Shown piece after piece: positions 1 to 10,204 of a stretch of 64,000 nt of DNA. Under the pieces are notes generated by a model, which saw nothing but the letters and a program-made list of their open reading frames with translations, had not been told where the DNA came from and did no database searches. Position numbers and translations under genes: made by a program. This DNA comes from Metarhizium brunneum (lineage: Eukaryota > Ascomycota > Sordariomycetes > Hypocreales > Clavicipitaceae): the NCBI RefSeq assembly GCF_013426205.1, contig NC_089424.1:2604001-2668000 (forward strand), read 5' to 3'. Each line of letters begins with the position of its first letter. Position 1 is the stretch's first letter.

Positions 1-1479
1 GGCAGGATTGCCTCTGGCTCCTTGTGGCGCTCGCATGGTGAAGACGCTTTTTATCACTGCAACTAGATGTGCCGCTCATCCATCACCTGCTCGCCAGATG
101 GCAAGATTAGTACTTTACGTAGTACATACATGTCCATCCCGTGTCACTCCTACCAGCGTGTCAATGGGCCAGTCTTCTGCCGACTTTACCTGCGTTTACA
201 TTGCCTACGGCGAATCGGTGGTTTTCAGGAGCTGTACACACGTACAATGCAACAGTATCACGCTTTCACTTCGTCCGTTGTGTTGGATATTGACACACCG
301 TCTTTGAACCATGCATCAGATCAAAAAGGGTGCTCGAAACATGGAGGGGATGCTTGTTAAGCTGTGCCTAAAAATCAGCCTTCAAGGGCTGGAGCTCCTC
401 TCAAGTCAAGCGACGAAAGCAGACGCTTCTATTTATGGGATCAAATCGCTCACACGCATTCCACTTCCACTTCATGCAGCAACTGAAACATGACTTTATA
501 GGAAACACCCTCACGCGATCTCTCTATTCCCGCAGAATCAATTAAAATCGTGGAATTTATCCAAATGTAACACGATCCGTCGCAAGGATCCCGTCCAGAC
601 AATGTCGCGAGTCGCCACCCTGTGCGCCGCGAAATACTTCGAGAAACAACCGACACCCTTTACCTACCCATTGCCATCCTCCGCGAGCGAAAAGTCCCTC
701 CCTCCGCATCCCAGGAACAGGGATCCTCGCAAGCCAAGTCTGCACATCGAAATACCAAGACCGAGCCCGGCCCTGTGACTGGCCCAGACAAAACTTGGCT
801 TTTTTTGCGTGATCCCTGAAGGGGCGAGAGTGCTCGGGATGCTCCGTTGCAAATACAATCCTTGTACACTTTGAATTCCAAAAAACGCCCCCGGGGCCAA
901 ACGGCTGACACTTTTACAAAAAAAACCCACCATAACTATTTTCCCCTAGTAGATTAGGCTTCTCGAAGCAGTGACATACTCATGGGCGGCGAGTGAGAAG
1001 CCAACCCCGAGCCCACGTGTGACGCTTCACAAGCCCGTCTCTTTGCGGCGCGGTGGCTGGCTGGCTACGAAGCGGTTGGCGGGTACAGATAGAGTTATAT
1101 GAAGCTATTGGACTGCTCGGCCATGATTGACTTTTGGGTCACCGAGGTGGGATTTATTGAGTGCCTTGAATGTCGTGATTGTCAATAAACGTGATGCACC
1201 GATGAGACATGGAGCATGAGTCGCATCTCACCTTGATCCTGTTTTATTAAGCAAAGCGGCACTTTGGTTGAGTTTTATGCCATGCTAGATATGTGGAAGG
1301 CAGGCAAGAACTAAGGAGCGTAGCTTCCTGCTTTGCTTTTTTAATAAGAGTCCCTGACTATCACGCCACCACAATCACAAGCCTTGTATAGTTTAAACTT
1401 GATCTATAATTGGTCTAGATGACCTTACATTACTGTTATTGGCTTGAATTTCAAGGCCGGTACGTAGCTTTGTGGATCA
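1..1479. other. Gene-free stretch
   Basis: Several short overlapping open frames on both strands exist here, but none has a recognisable domain, a convincing ATG context or splice structure. I see no RNA gene and no clear repeat before about 1480. Best read as intergenic DNA. Confidence 0.5.
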
Positions 1480-2075
1480 TCATGATCCTGCTGTTGTAGC
1501 GTTGAAGCACCTTCCAAGGCCACGTAGCAGCTTCAACAGCTTCAACAGCGCCGCAGGCGGAGGGCCCTCGGAGCTGGAGGGGAAAATGAAAAAAAGCTTC
1601 AACAGGCCCGAATTCAGCAACCTCAAAATGGTCAAATTCAGCAGCCCTAAAAGCCTCAAATTTTGACCCCCCCCCGGCTTGCCGCTTTGCTTACACTCAT
1701 GACAAGGGCACGTTGTCATCAGACCGAGTTACGATCCTGACTCGGATTTCACTGATGTCGAATTTGACCGTCAATTGCTCGGCGGGCTCACTCTTTTTGC
1801 TAGGTGCGCTCACCCCCTTAATAGGTAAATACGTATTAAGCTTAAACTCTTCTGAATATATTTTTTAGAGATAATTTATAGCAAAATATATTTACCTACC
1901 ACAAAATATATAATAATATACTATAATATATAGCCTAATATTTAAGTACCTGGTGGTACGTGAGCGCACCTAGCAAAAAGAGTGAGCCCGCCGAGAAATT
2001 CATATTTGACCAGCTGCTCACTCATCTACCACCTCTGGAGATACTCGAGTGGTATGTAGGGCCGCCGTTGTGGAG
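1480..2075. repeat. Dispersed coding-like repeat, copy A, split by a MITE
   Basis: This block matches, in opposite orientation, the block at about 7985-8310. Shared segments include the AGGCCCGAATTCAGCA region, the stretch GGCTTGCCGCTTTGCTTACA, and the segment encoding DPDSDFTD followed by QLLTHL and ILEWYVG. The copy is interrupted at 1770-2003 by a MITE. Read on the + strand, the parts flanking the MITE encode a peptide resembling the one in the other copy, so the repeat is probably a fragment of a multicopy gene or old transposon. The family is not one I recognise. Confidence 0.7.
1770..2003. mobile_element. 234-bp MITE with 36-bp perfect terminal inverted repeats
   Basis: Positions 1778-1813 and 1960-1995 are perfect 36-bp inverted repeats (CTCGGCGGGCTCACTC... 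against its complement). The few bases outside them are imperfectly inverted. The interior is very AT-rich and non-coding. The octamer ATTTGACC occurs on both sides (1762-1769 and 2004-2011). The related uninterrupted sequence at 8116-8123 carries a single ATTTAACC, so the octamer is a target-site duplication. An 8-bp duplication is typical of hAT-type transposition, so this is probably a non-autonomous hAT-like MITE; the superfamily is inferred. Confidence 0.85.
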
Positions 2076-2225
2076 CTAGAGCATTCGCACACAATTCATG
2101 GGACGTCTGGTGAGACAACACTCGACAATTAATGGTCAATGGGGCGTTAAGAAACCACAGAATATTTAAATTTTGGTAGGAAAATAAACTACCAACAAAC
2201 AAAAAAGCAAACTGACATCAAAAAA

Positions 2226-4892
2226 CTAAATTCCAAACGTTGCAACACGGCCTGCATTCAGCCGGAAGACAGGCCAGCCAATGCCCTTGAAGAACTCCAG
2301 AGCCGAGATCCCAGCGTCGGCGGCGTGCCGATTCAGAGCATTACCCTTATCATCCTTATCGTAGGCAGGTCTTACTGTTGGCTGAGGCTGCTTCTCATTG
2401 CCAGCAAGGAAGAGAGGGATCATGGTATTGCCCCAGACCGAGTAGAGATCCGGCCTGCTGATATTGTCAGCCTGGTCTATAACCACGGCATGGCCGTTTG
2501 AGTCCTTCCAACGCTTATAAGGCAATTGCCAGGAGAGGGTTGGCGTGGTGGCGACGGCATCGGCTACAAGTAGGAGCTCCCCGAGGAAACACTTGACCTG
2601 ATTATCGGTGAGCGGTTGGGCCTCGTAATCTCTCCAAGGCTGATCCCCAGCGGCAACACCACGCAGAACAGCCAACTCAGCTACGTTGTCTATGCGGGCC
2701 TGGAACTGGTAGAGGGCCGTGCTGTCATCCTGGTGCAATGGCTCAACCGCTTGCGACCGCAGTATCTTCAGGGCCCAGTATGCCAGCGATAGGTGAAGCT
2801 TCCACCGAGAGGCGCCTCTGCAAGCCGATTCCGGGGCAGCTTGATCGCCCAAGTTGGGGTTCCGCAGCAGGCGGAGGAAAGCAGCCATCTCATCGTCCGG
2901 CTTATGCCCCCGTATAACAAGAAGTCGGCGAAGGCGGTTGGGGTTCCCCGATTCCATGCTGCCGTTGGCGGTCTCAACAACACGACGACTCGTTTCATAC
3001 ATGCGAGCAGCAATGTTGTCAACAGCGACATCGGTGGGCGCGGACACGTAAATAGACTTGAATGTCCGTATCATGCCGTACGCAGCCACAGCAAGGAGAG
3101 ATGTCCTTCTGAATCCAGGTTCCTACATGGAAAGATTAGTACTAGTTTCTATCTGGTATAAGAGGAAACTTACTGCCGTCGCTAGACCCAAGCCCAGAGG
3201 ACGCGACTCGAGGTATTCGGAGAAGAAGCCGCGTTCATGAGGCAGAAGCTGCCTCATGAGGGCCCCTCTCTCCGGGCCGCTCGCGATGTTGAGCATATTG
3301 ACACGTGGAAGAATTGGCATCTTCTCTCCCAACGCAGCGGCTTGAAGGCCCTCGTGATCAGGGTTGCCTGCAGCTATGGGTGCAACGGCAATGTCAACTC
3401 CGTAGAAACCTCGACCGCGGACGGCAGCACGAGCCACTTCAAGCCTTTGTTTGACCCGAGTAACATCCCATTGATTGCCCTCAAGAGAACGACCGTCTTT
3501 CCCAATCTCGACCCCGAATAATGCTGGGTTGGACGGGCGAGAGTCTGGCGCGAACTGACATACGGCGTCGATTTTGCGGACGTAGTCATCAATGCCCGAG
3601 TCGAAGTGCAAAGCAGCGCAGTTCTACTGATCATTGCTTTGTTTCAGCGCCCGCTGGGCCAAATAGCAGGCCTCGAATGTTTGAGGTTCAAAGTCTGGGC
3701 CGCGAGCTACCTCACTTGACTTCGGGCGTTGTACATGCAGAATCAGCTCGTGATTCCTCACGACATGGTTCGCCAAATCATCGATACTCCGTGGGTTGTC
3801 GACAATTCGAGCCAGCCAATTCGCAATGGGGCCTCCCTCCAAGTTTACTTCATCGAAGATGTGGAGTTCGAGTATCCCTTGCGCGAGGCGACGCCAGGCA
3901 GCCGCAAACCGGGACCGGAATCCAGGCTCCAGTGGCACCAAAACATAGTACTGGTGACTCGGTACCACATTTCCAATTCCAATGAAATAAACCCTCATAC
4001 GGAACTGGGAGTAGATTTCCTTGGCGGCCCTGTCTACCCACATAATGTCCTGGGCGAGCGACTGCGTAAGGACAGCAAGGTGACTGTTATCGCTGTCGAA
4101 ACTGCGCGCAGGAGCGAATTGGGGACCCTTGTTGGCGTCAACCAAGTCATGATACCTCTGCTCATCCCAATAATGGACAGTACCCCAAGGATACTGGAAT
4201 CGGGGAGGCAATCTGGTGACGTTCCAATCAACGCGGAAGGGTTGATCAGGCCTGTTGACGACAAAGGTGTATGTGCCAGACTTGAGAATATCCAGCAACG
4301 TCTTGCCCTCGAAGACAGCCCCGTTGCGCATCCAGCTCTCGCATTTATGGCCGGGATTGGCGAAAGGCATGCCGATACCCTCAATCTGAATGGCGTCAGG
4401 GTCTCTCACAGAGACATAGAGCTGGCAGACCTTGCCGGGCTGGAGGGCGGGAGGGAAAGCCCGCAGCAACACACCGTCGACAGGCGTGATCTCCGACAAA
4501 GTGGATTCCCGTGGAAACTTGACGGTAATGTATAACGAATCCGTCGTTACAGGAGCCCTGGTCTCATTAACTAAGAAATGTTAGCACTGTAAACGTGATG
4601 GTCAGACGATGAAAATAGAATACGTACAGGTGTGCCACTTCCCAAGACCCAATGCTTCGGTATCAGCCGAGAGCGGGACTTGGATGGAGAACCCGAACCA
4701 GTTCTCTGCGTCAGTCCTTGGTATGAACATGACGAAGCACTCGATGTCAGTATCGAGGCCCAACTTTTGGCCACCGATAAATTGTCTGCGGCTTGGCTCA
4801 CCAACAACCATGGCGCACAGGTTGCGGGCTATTCTAGCTGCAGGTGGCGGGTTGTTGGCTGCAACCACTGCGGGCCTGTTTGGTCGAGACAT
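2226..4892 (-). CDS. Truncated SF1 (Dna2/NAM7/Upf1-like) P-loop helicase-like protein with degenerate ATPase motifs
   Basis: Spliced model: 4892-4628, 4570-3711, 3623-3174, 3122-2226, giving 823 aa in frame. All three introns (57, 87, 51 bp) have GT/AG ends. The first 500-odd residues are an N-terminal region I cannot assign. The helicase core follows: the P-loop position reads EPGFRRTS where the family has a GPGxGKT form; motif Ia is intact (SAPTDVAVDN); motif II reads VVIDQADN where DEAG is expected; motif III reads AGNEKQPQPTV where GDxxQLxPTV is expected. The protein stops shortly after, so the second RecA domain with motifs IV-VI is absent. Loss of the Walker A lysine and Walker B glutamate implies no ATP hydrolysis. 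In-frame ATGs at 4946 and 5009 could extend the N terminus; 4946 would add a hydrophobic leader. It may be a pseudo-enzyme or a decaying family member. It lies beside repeats. Confidence 0.6.
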
Positions 4893-5033
4893 TGTGACTG
4901 CTAAGGCTATTAGCACAAGATTGGCTGAGATATGGTGAATCTTCATGTAATGCAGTAGTAGTTCTAATGGGGCGGGCACGATTAGATAAACTATACGGAG
5001 TAGACACATACCTAGATGTCAAGAAGGTTGATA

Positions 5034-5310
5034 GAGATCCCCAGATGGGTGACCTTACAACGTCGAGGCGAAGGTTACACAGAGACCCCCAGATGGGTGG
5101 CCTTGTGAGCGAGACGAGGTGAAAAAAAGTCAGAGACCCCCAGATGGGTGACCTTGACAAACGGCGAGCCGAAGCTAAACAGAGACCCCCAGATGGGTGG
5201 CCTTGACAGCGGCGAGGCGGAAAAAAGTCAGAGACCCCCAGATGGGTGGCCTTGACGGCGGCGAGGTGAAAAAAAGTCAGAGGCCCCCGAAGGTTGCCTT
5301 GACAAGAGCG
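5034..5310. repeat. Minisatellite, about six units of about 50 bp
   Basis: The core GACCCCCAGATGGGTGGCCTT recurs with CCAGATGGGT starting at 5041, 5089, 5140, 5189 and 5239, and a diverged unit occurs near 5283. Spacing is 48-51 bp. Between cores the sequence varies but is related (CGGCGAGGCGAAAAAAAGT-like). The core holds a small inverted repeat, CCCA-GA-TGGG. It lies 140-420 bp upstream of the helicase-like start codon, so it is in or near that promoter. Confidence 0.9.
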
Positions 5311-5830
5311 AGAAAACGTACGGCGAACGCACTATAACGAGAAACGGCACAATAGTGCCACTGCGAGAACGGCTATTTCGAGATACGATTAGCTAGGTAA
5401 TTGTAATTTAGCAGAAGACTTACAAGAAGCTTGAGAACATGGACTGGAGAGAAAAGGAAGAAGGGGAAAAAAAAAAAAGAAGAGAAAGGCGGAAATATAA
5501 AACAACAACGGACGTGTGTGGCGACCCACTACGAGATTAGACAGAAGCTCACCTTGTGTTCACTTTCTGGGCGCGTCTACGTGAATCGTCTTTCCTCTTG
5601 CTTCCTCCAAAAGAGCACCGCCCCGATCCTCTTTTTTTGTCGGGAGGAAACCGCGCAAGCATTGTTGTCTGAGTAAAAAGTTGGGGTGGGTATTTCAGTG
5701 TCATCCTCTTCTTCTGCAGGGGCTGAAAGACTATTATTTATGCTGTCTTGGGTGCCTTTGTCCGGGTTTCAGCATTGTTCTTTGAGTATAATTTACCAAA
5801 TTTATTATTATTAGTTATCGGGAATCGTTA
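5311..5830. other. Gene-free stretch with A-rich tract
   Basis: A purine-rich run (5444-5495) and an AT-rich end (about 5780-5830). The only open frame covers the purine run and looks like low-complexity read-through, not a gene. Confidence 0.4.
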
Positions 5831-6015
5831 ATTTAGTTTTATCCTAAATTTATGGGATATTTGCAGCCATACTTCCGAATTGTTTATTGGTTCTTGGGAG
5901 ATACCTGGGAGTTTCTTTTCTACACGATGGCACTTGAATTCGCATACAAGACTAGAGACGTCGGGGGTCATCACCTTCGAACCTCGTTTGATGACCGCTG
6001 AAGAATGGGACAAGT

Positions 6016-6185
6016 GTGACAAGGGCTAGAGGCTTGGAGCAATTACTCAATTCATCTAATAACAGTCTTTGGCATCAAAGATCCTTGGTTTTCCTTAAGG
6101 CCTTGAGCGACTAAAGGCCTCTATAAATACAACAAGTCGGTGAGGGACTTTGCCCTAGGTCCCGTGACTGTAGCCCTTGTGTACC
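6016..6185 (+). repeat. Left arm of an imperfect inverted repeat pair
   Basis: Shares long blocks with the reverse complement of 8351-8523: CTTGGAGCAATTACTCAATT, ATCTAATAACAGTCTTTGG, TCCTTGGTTTTCC, AAGGCCTTGAG, AGTCGGTGAGG and GTAGCCCTTGTGTA. Identity looks roughly four-fifths by eye. Similarity fades outside these limits. The arm includes the start of the decayed gene that follows, so it may be the 5' end of a multicopy gene rather than a true terminal repeat. Confidence 0.75.
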
Positions 6186-7104
6186 CGTGTGACAACAAGG
6201 AATTACAAAAGTATGACAGAGACGCCCCTGAACACCCGACTGACGAGGAAATCACCAACAGGTATAATCCGAATGGTGAAGAAGCCGCAACGCTTTCCTT
6301 CGCGTCGTTGAGTACGACGGAGTCATCCGCAAAGATGGATTTTCGAAAGACGTTCAGAAATTTGGAGTTGGACTCGATGGATGACAACGGAAAGGCCGTA
6401 GTTGCCTTCTTGAGAGAGAAAAATTAGCCAAATTTGCCAGCGGGACTACAAAAGGAGATCAAGGCATATGATCTGGTCGATCTACTGGCTTTAAAGGAAC
6501 AACGGCGCAGGCATCAAACAACATTGCTGTTAAAAGGATGAGGCGTCTTGACATCGTCTCGAACGCCGCACGATGCCACGCAATCCTGTCACGCCTATAC
6601 TTGGGCCACACCTACTTGCACGATAAATTTAAAGAGTACAGGGAAATCTTTGACAATTGGGCGGATTGCCCGGATCTACCAGACGGACCGGCCCCGGACA
6701 CGGAGCGCAAACCGCAAAAGAAGGCAGGAAAGAACAAAGCTCAAGATGGGGATGACGCTCCCAAATCGATCTTGAAGGACGCGCAGCAGAAACACGAAGC
6801 CGTCGAAACAGCTCAGAGGGAGAAATTAGACAAAATCGACGTACCATTTGGGGAAATTTTTGAAGTGGTCGAGATATCCAACATGGCGTCTAGAGAAAAA
6901 TTCTTGGCAATCAACAAGGACAAAAGAGAAAAGATGGAGGAGTTGGAGAAAACAATTAAGCGCATCAAGTTTCAGATAGCAGTGGACAAGGAAATTAACG
7001 CCAAGGAGCCAACAAACGTCGCGTCCGTCGTCGCAGGAGCGTTATTCATGATGACGGTTGGGGTTTGCGCTGGTGCCGCAATGGTCGCATCTGGAAGATC
7101 TTAA
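6106..7104 (+). pseudogene. Decayed or multi-exon gene for a coiled-coil protein with a C-terminal membrane segment
   Basis: An open frame at 6106-6427 encodes a hydrophilic segment (ALGPVTVALVYPCDNKELQ...) ending at TAG. The same frame continues open for about 35 codons after the stop. A second frame, open to TAA at 7104, encodes 188 aa from ATG 6538 (MRRLDIVSNAARCHAIL...). It has a Lys/Pro/Asp-rich linker, a long Glu/Lys coiled coil, and a hydrophobic C-terminal segment (VASVVAGALFMMTVGVCAGA) that would be a membrane anchor. An intron from a weak GTAGTT donor (about 6400) to a CAG acceptor near 6512 could join them; otherwise one stop plus one frameshift separates them. I do not recognise the family. 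The 5' end repeats in diverged, stop-containing form at 8351-8523. Confidence 0.45.
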
Positions 7105-7126
7105 ATGGATGGATGGATGGATGGAT
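7105..7126. repeat. (GGAT)n microsatellite
   Basis: About five tandem GGAT/ATGG units directly after the TAA of the coiled-coil frame. Confidence 0.9.
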
Positions 7127-7196
7127 TAGATGAGGTCTCGATTTGAAGGAGCTTGCTCATTTCTGGGGAATGTCTCTTTTATTCATGCGGTTATAC

Positions 7197-7275
7197 TACC
7201 AGTCTGATGACAACGTAAGCCCTTGGCATAAGTGTAAGCAAAGCGGCAAGCCCAGAGGGGGGATCAAAATTCGAG
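7197..7275 (+). repeat. Dispersed repeat, short copy B
   Basis: About 75 bp (GTCTGATGACAACGTAAGCC... through AAGTGTAAGCAAAGCGGCAAGCC) matching the core of the copies at 1480-2075 and 7985-8310. Outside the core the sequence is unrelated. Confidence 0.75.
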
Positions 7276-7501
7276 ACTTTTGGAGGACGCGCTTTGTGTC
7301 TCTGTTTCAACCCCTCGAAGCCTATCTTCTTCTCTCCCGCCAATTTGATCTATTCCTGATCTAATATCCGGTTAACTAGGGACTTCCAGACGAGCCAAGT
7401 GATCGTTTTTGGCGGCGCCGGGGCCTGGCGTCGGGGCTGCTGTTAGTAAAGTTACTCAACTAGGTATATAGTTTAAAATGAGTCAACTAAATATCAATTA
7501 G

Positions 7502-7620
7502 GGAGGTGTGGTTTAGTGGTTATAACGATTATGAAATTATCCTAGCCTAGTGCTAGGTCCTGGGAGCTTCGGCACCAGCGTAATAATAAGAGGTCCGGGG
7601 TTCGAATCCCTGCACTTCCA
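7502..7620 (+). tRNA. tRNA-like sequence (pseudo-tRNA or tRNA-derived SINE head)
   Basis: The ends form a 7-bp acceptor stem (GGAGGTG with CACTTCC, one G-T pair) and are followed by a T run that would stop Pol III. An A box (TGGTTTAGTGG) and a B box (GGTTCGAATCC) are in place, with a good T arm (CGGGG/CCCTG) and D-loop invariants. The anticodon stem can pair (TTAT/ATAA), but position 33 is A instead of U. The arm carries a large insert that folds on its own (CCTAGC/GCTAGG; CTGG/CCAG). No anticodon can be assigned safely. A degenerate intron-bearing tRNA or a SINE head both fit. Confidence 0.5.
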
Positions 7621-7980
7621 TTTTTTGTAATTTTTTTATAACTTATTTACTTTAATCTAATATTTATTTATTTTTTCATGGGATTCTCGGCAATCTGGTT
7701 TCCGCGCTATTACCCACTGGGGATCGTTAATCTGCCTTCCAAGCTGTAATAGCTTGCGAGGGGATAAATGCAATTCTGGGTGAAATAGCTGTATAAATAG
7801 ATGATTTGACTTGATACTTAAGTATCCCAGAAATATTGCTTCAAAGTGGACCTGAAATGAATCGGTTTCCCTTCTTTTGTGGTCCGGACTGTGGCCCTTT
7901 TCTCGAATTTATGTATTCTCCAAACATTGCTTCAAAATCTGCCCGAAATACATCAAGTCTTATTATTTCATGATCTGGAA
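7621..7980. other. Gene-free AT-rich stretch
   Basis: A T-rich run follows the tRNA-like unit, then AT-rich sequence with no coding signal I can support. Confidence 0.4.
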
Positions 7981-7984
7981 TGCC

Positions 7985-8310
7985 CTCCTTGTCTCATATA
8001 CGTAAACATTCAAACTTCGGGTTTTCGTTTGCAATCGACATGAGAGACGCCTTCGATACGCGGACACCCACATACCACTCGAGTATATCCAGATGTGATA
8101 AATGGGTGAGCAGCTGGTTAAATTCGATATCAGTGAAATCCGAGTCAGGATTGTAACTAGGTCTGATAACAACGTAAGCCCTTGTCATAAGTGTAAGCAA
8201 AGCGGCAAGCCGGGGGGTTCAAAATTTGAGGCTTTCAGGGCTGCTGAATTCGGGCCTGTTGAAGCTTGTTTTCATTTTCCCCTCCGGGGGCCGCCTGCAG
8301 CAACGTCTAA
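7985..8310 (-). repeat. Dispersed coding-like repeat, copy C (uninterrupted)
   Basis: Reverse-orientation copy of the 1480-2075 block without the MITE. On the minus strand it keeps a 68-codon open frame (8200-7994) encoding VVIRPSYNPDSDFTD, then QLLTHLSHLDILEWYVG and SKASLMSIANENP. The parts present in copy A agree at protein level. It holds the intact insertion site (8116-8123) that proves the MITE insertion in copy A. Confidence 0.75.
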
Positions 8311-8350
8311 ATTGTGCTGTTACGGACTCTAAGTATTACACGGAAATCGC

Positions 8351-8523
8351 CTTGTTACACAAGGGCTACGGTCACGGGATTAGGGCAGAAGGTCCTCACC
8401 GACTTCTTGTATAAATAGACATCTTCGGTCCCTCAAGGCCTTGAGGAAAACCAAGGACCTTTGATACCAAAGACTGTTATTAGATAAATTGAGTAATTGC
8501 TCCAAGCCTAAGCTCTTGTCGCA
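8351..8523 (-). repeat. Right arm of the imperfect inverted repeat pair
   Basis: Reverse-complement match to 6016-6185. In this copy the reading frame of the neighbouring gene start is broken by stops, so it looks like a dead duplicate of that gene's 5' end. Confidence 0.75.
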
Positions 8524-8525
8524 GA

Positions 8526-10204
8526 ACTAAGCCCGGTTCTAGTCACAGTTGTTGTTGTTGTTAATAATTACAATACAATTTCGTTTAGATGCGCAGACGG
8601 TCTATTTTTCTGGTCTCTTACTGTGCTTGGCTTGGTACAGCCTAATACTATGCTATCAGATGCTACGGTGCCACGATACTCGTATCATGCTTGTAATTTC
8701 GTTTAACTAAAGAGTGTGTGATGAAATATGGCCATGTAAAAGGGCAAAGGAAAGTTGAGTCCATGCCAGCAGCCCTCCAAGTTTCGTGTTCGCCCGGGCA
8801 AGCCGAGCCAAATACTCTATTTAGCTCCACCGATTCAAGTGGTTTTGCAGTTCATTCCAAAAATGAGCTGAATGAGCAATGGATGCTGAGGTACTAATAT
8901 TTAGGGACCATGTCTTGCGTATATGTTCTACGGTCGGTCGACTACGCCGGCAGATCCGCATACGAAATATCAACAGTATAAAATCTCCAACACGGTTTCT
9001 TTCGGTTATGCTCAAGACTAAACCATGCTGGTGGCGCACATGCCCTGCGCGAATCTGTATATGTGCACAAGACGAAGATTGGTAGGAATACGGATATTCA
9101 ATAAGCCGCGTTCGCACTCGTTTCTCCTGAGGCTGCTTCCGTAGCCTGACATCTCTCGGGGGTCACTAGGTCGGTTTACGCCATGTTAAAGACATTAAAA
9201 AAGGTTGAATTCTCGACAAGGTTGAGGTACGGACTTGCAATACCCGTGGCGGACGCCCACATCTTGATTTCCATGGAATTGCGGTTAGAGTTTACATTGT
9301 TCGGCCAGGCGATGCGCACCGCTTCTCTGAGCAAGCAAAATACAGAGATGGAGACACTGAAAATATGGAGAAAAAAATTGTGTTCATTTGAGGAGCAGTG
9401 GTAGGTGAGGTCAATAAGCTTTATTTGCCACCTACGGGATTGCCTTTGTTTCGCAATGAATGAAGCAGGCACCGCTAGGAATGACGAACAGGAGCAAGAT
9501 TGATTCTAGGGATGGGAACAACCATGGTGGGCAAGGAGGGTGGCCACAGCTCGGAAAACGTAAAGGCGCCGATCAATCATGAAGTCGCCGGCGAAACAAG
9601 ACATTTATGGCGTCATGGAGAGAGGCTGTATATGCCTGGAACGAGGTTTGTCCACGGAGATGCAAACCAAGGGAGACAGACAAACGCAACACGGGTGGCA
9701 TCGCACGCATACAGGTGTAGCCTGGCAAATCGCTTTTCGACAGAGAATAAGACGCCTTGGATAATATCGTTGGGCAAATGTAGAGACAATTGGTGGAATA
9801 TCGCGGCTCTAGAATCACGGTTGGTTAATCAGGAACAATGATTTGAATTTCAACAGGCTTGACCCCATTATGCTTAATGGAGCTGCAGATGAAAGTGCAA
9901 CTCATGTTATACCGCTTGCCAAATTCTAAATCGAGGGCTTGGACATGTAAGAGAGAGAGTGATTCCTGTTTAGTTGTGGATTCATGACAAAATATAAGGG
10001 GAACTTGATATGCTACAGCGCTGCCTCATTATCTGTATTTTACACGGGCACAAACCCTCGACCGTAACCAACAGGCGGAATATAAAATAAAATCGACAAT
10101 ATTATACCATTCGGCCGCAACGCCGGGCCTGTTCACCAATGCTGACGAGCCTCTTTGTATAATACACACGGCTCAGATAGAACCAGGAAATCATCTCCTG
10201 GATC
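8526..10204. other. Gene-free stretch, 1.7 kb
   Basis: Frames up to 113 codons are present on both strands, but they overlap each other, use poor starts and show no domain. Includes a short GTT microsatellite near 8549. The last few hundred bases are the 3' flank of the WD40 gene that runs leftward. Confidence 0.5.

Noticed and set aside
622..933. Overlapping frames on both strands that could be small genes
   Set aside because: No domain, no splice pattern, mutually overlapping, and low-complexity translations.
5034..5310. CRISPR-like look: near-constant palindromic cores separated by about 30 bp
   Set aside because: The linkers are related to each other, the unit length drifts, and the genome is eukaryotic. 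It is a minisatellite.
6538..7104. A complete standalone gene starting at ATG 6538
   Set aside because: The frame is open upstream of that ATG and the preceding frame is similarly protein-like, so the gene more likely starts near 6106 and is broken or spliced.
8821..9841. Frames of 70-113 codons on both strands
   Set aside because: They overlap each other on opposite strands and show no recognisable motif or consistent start context.
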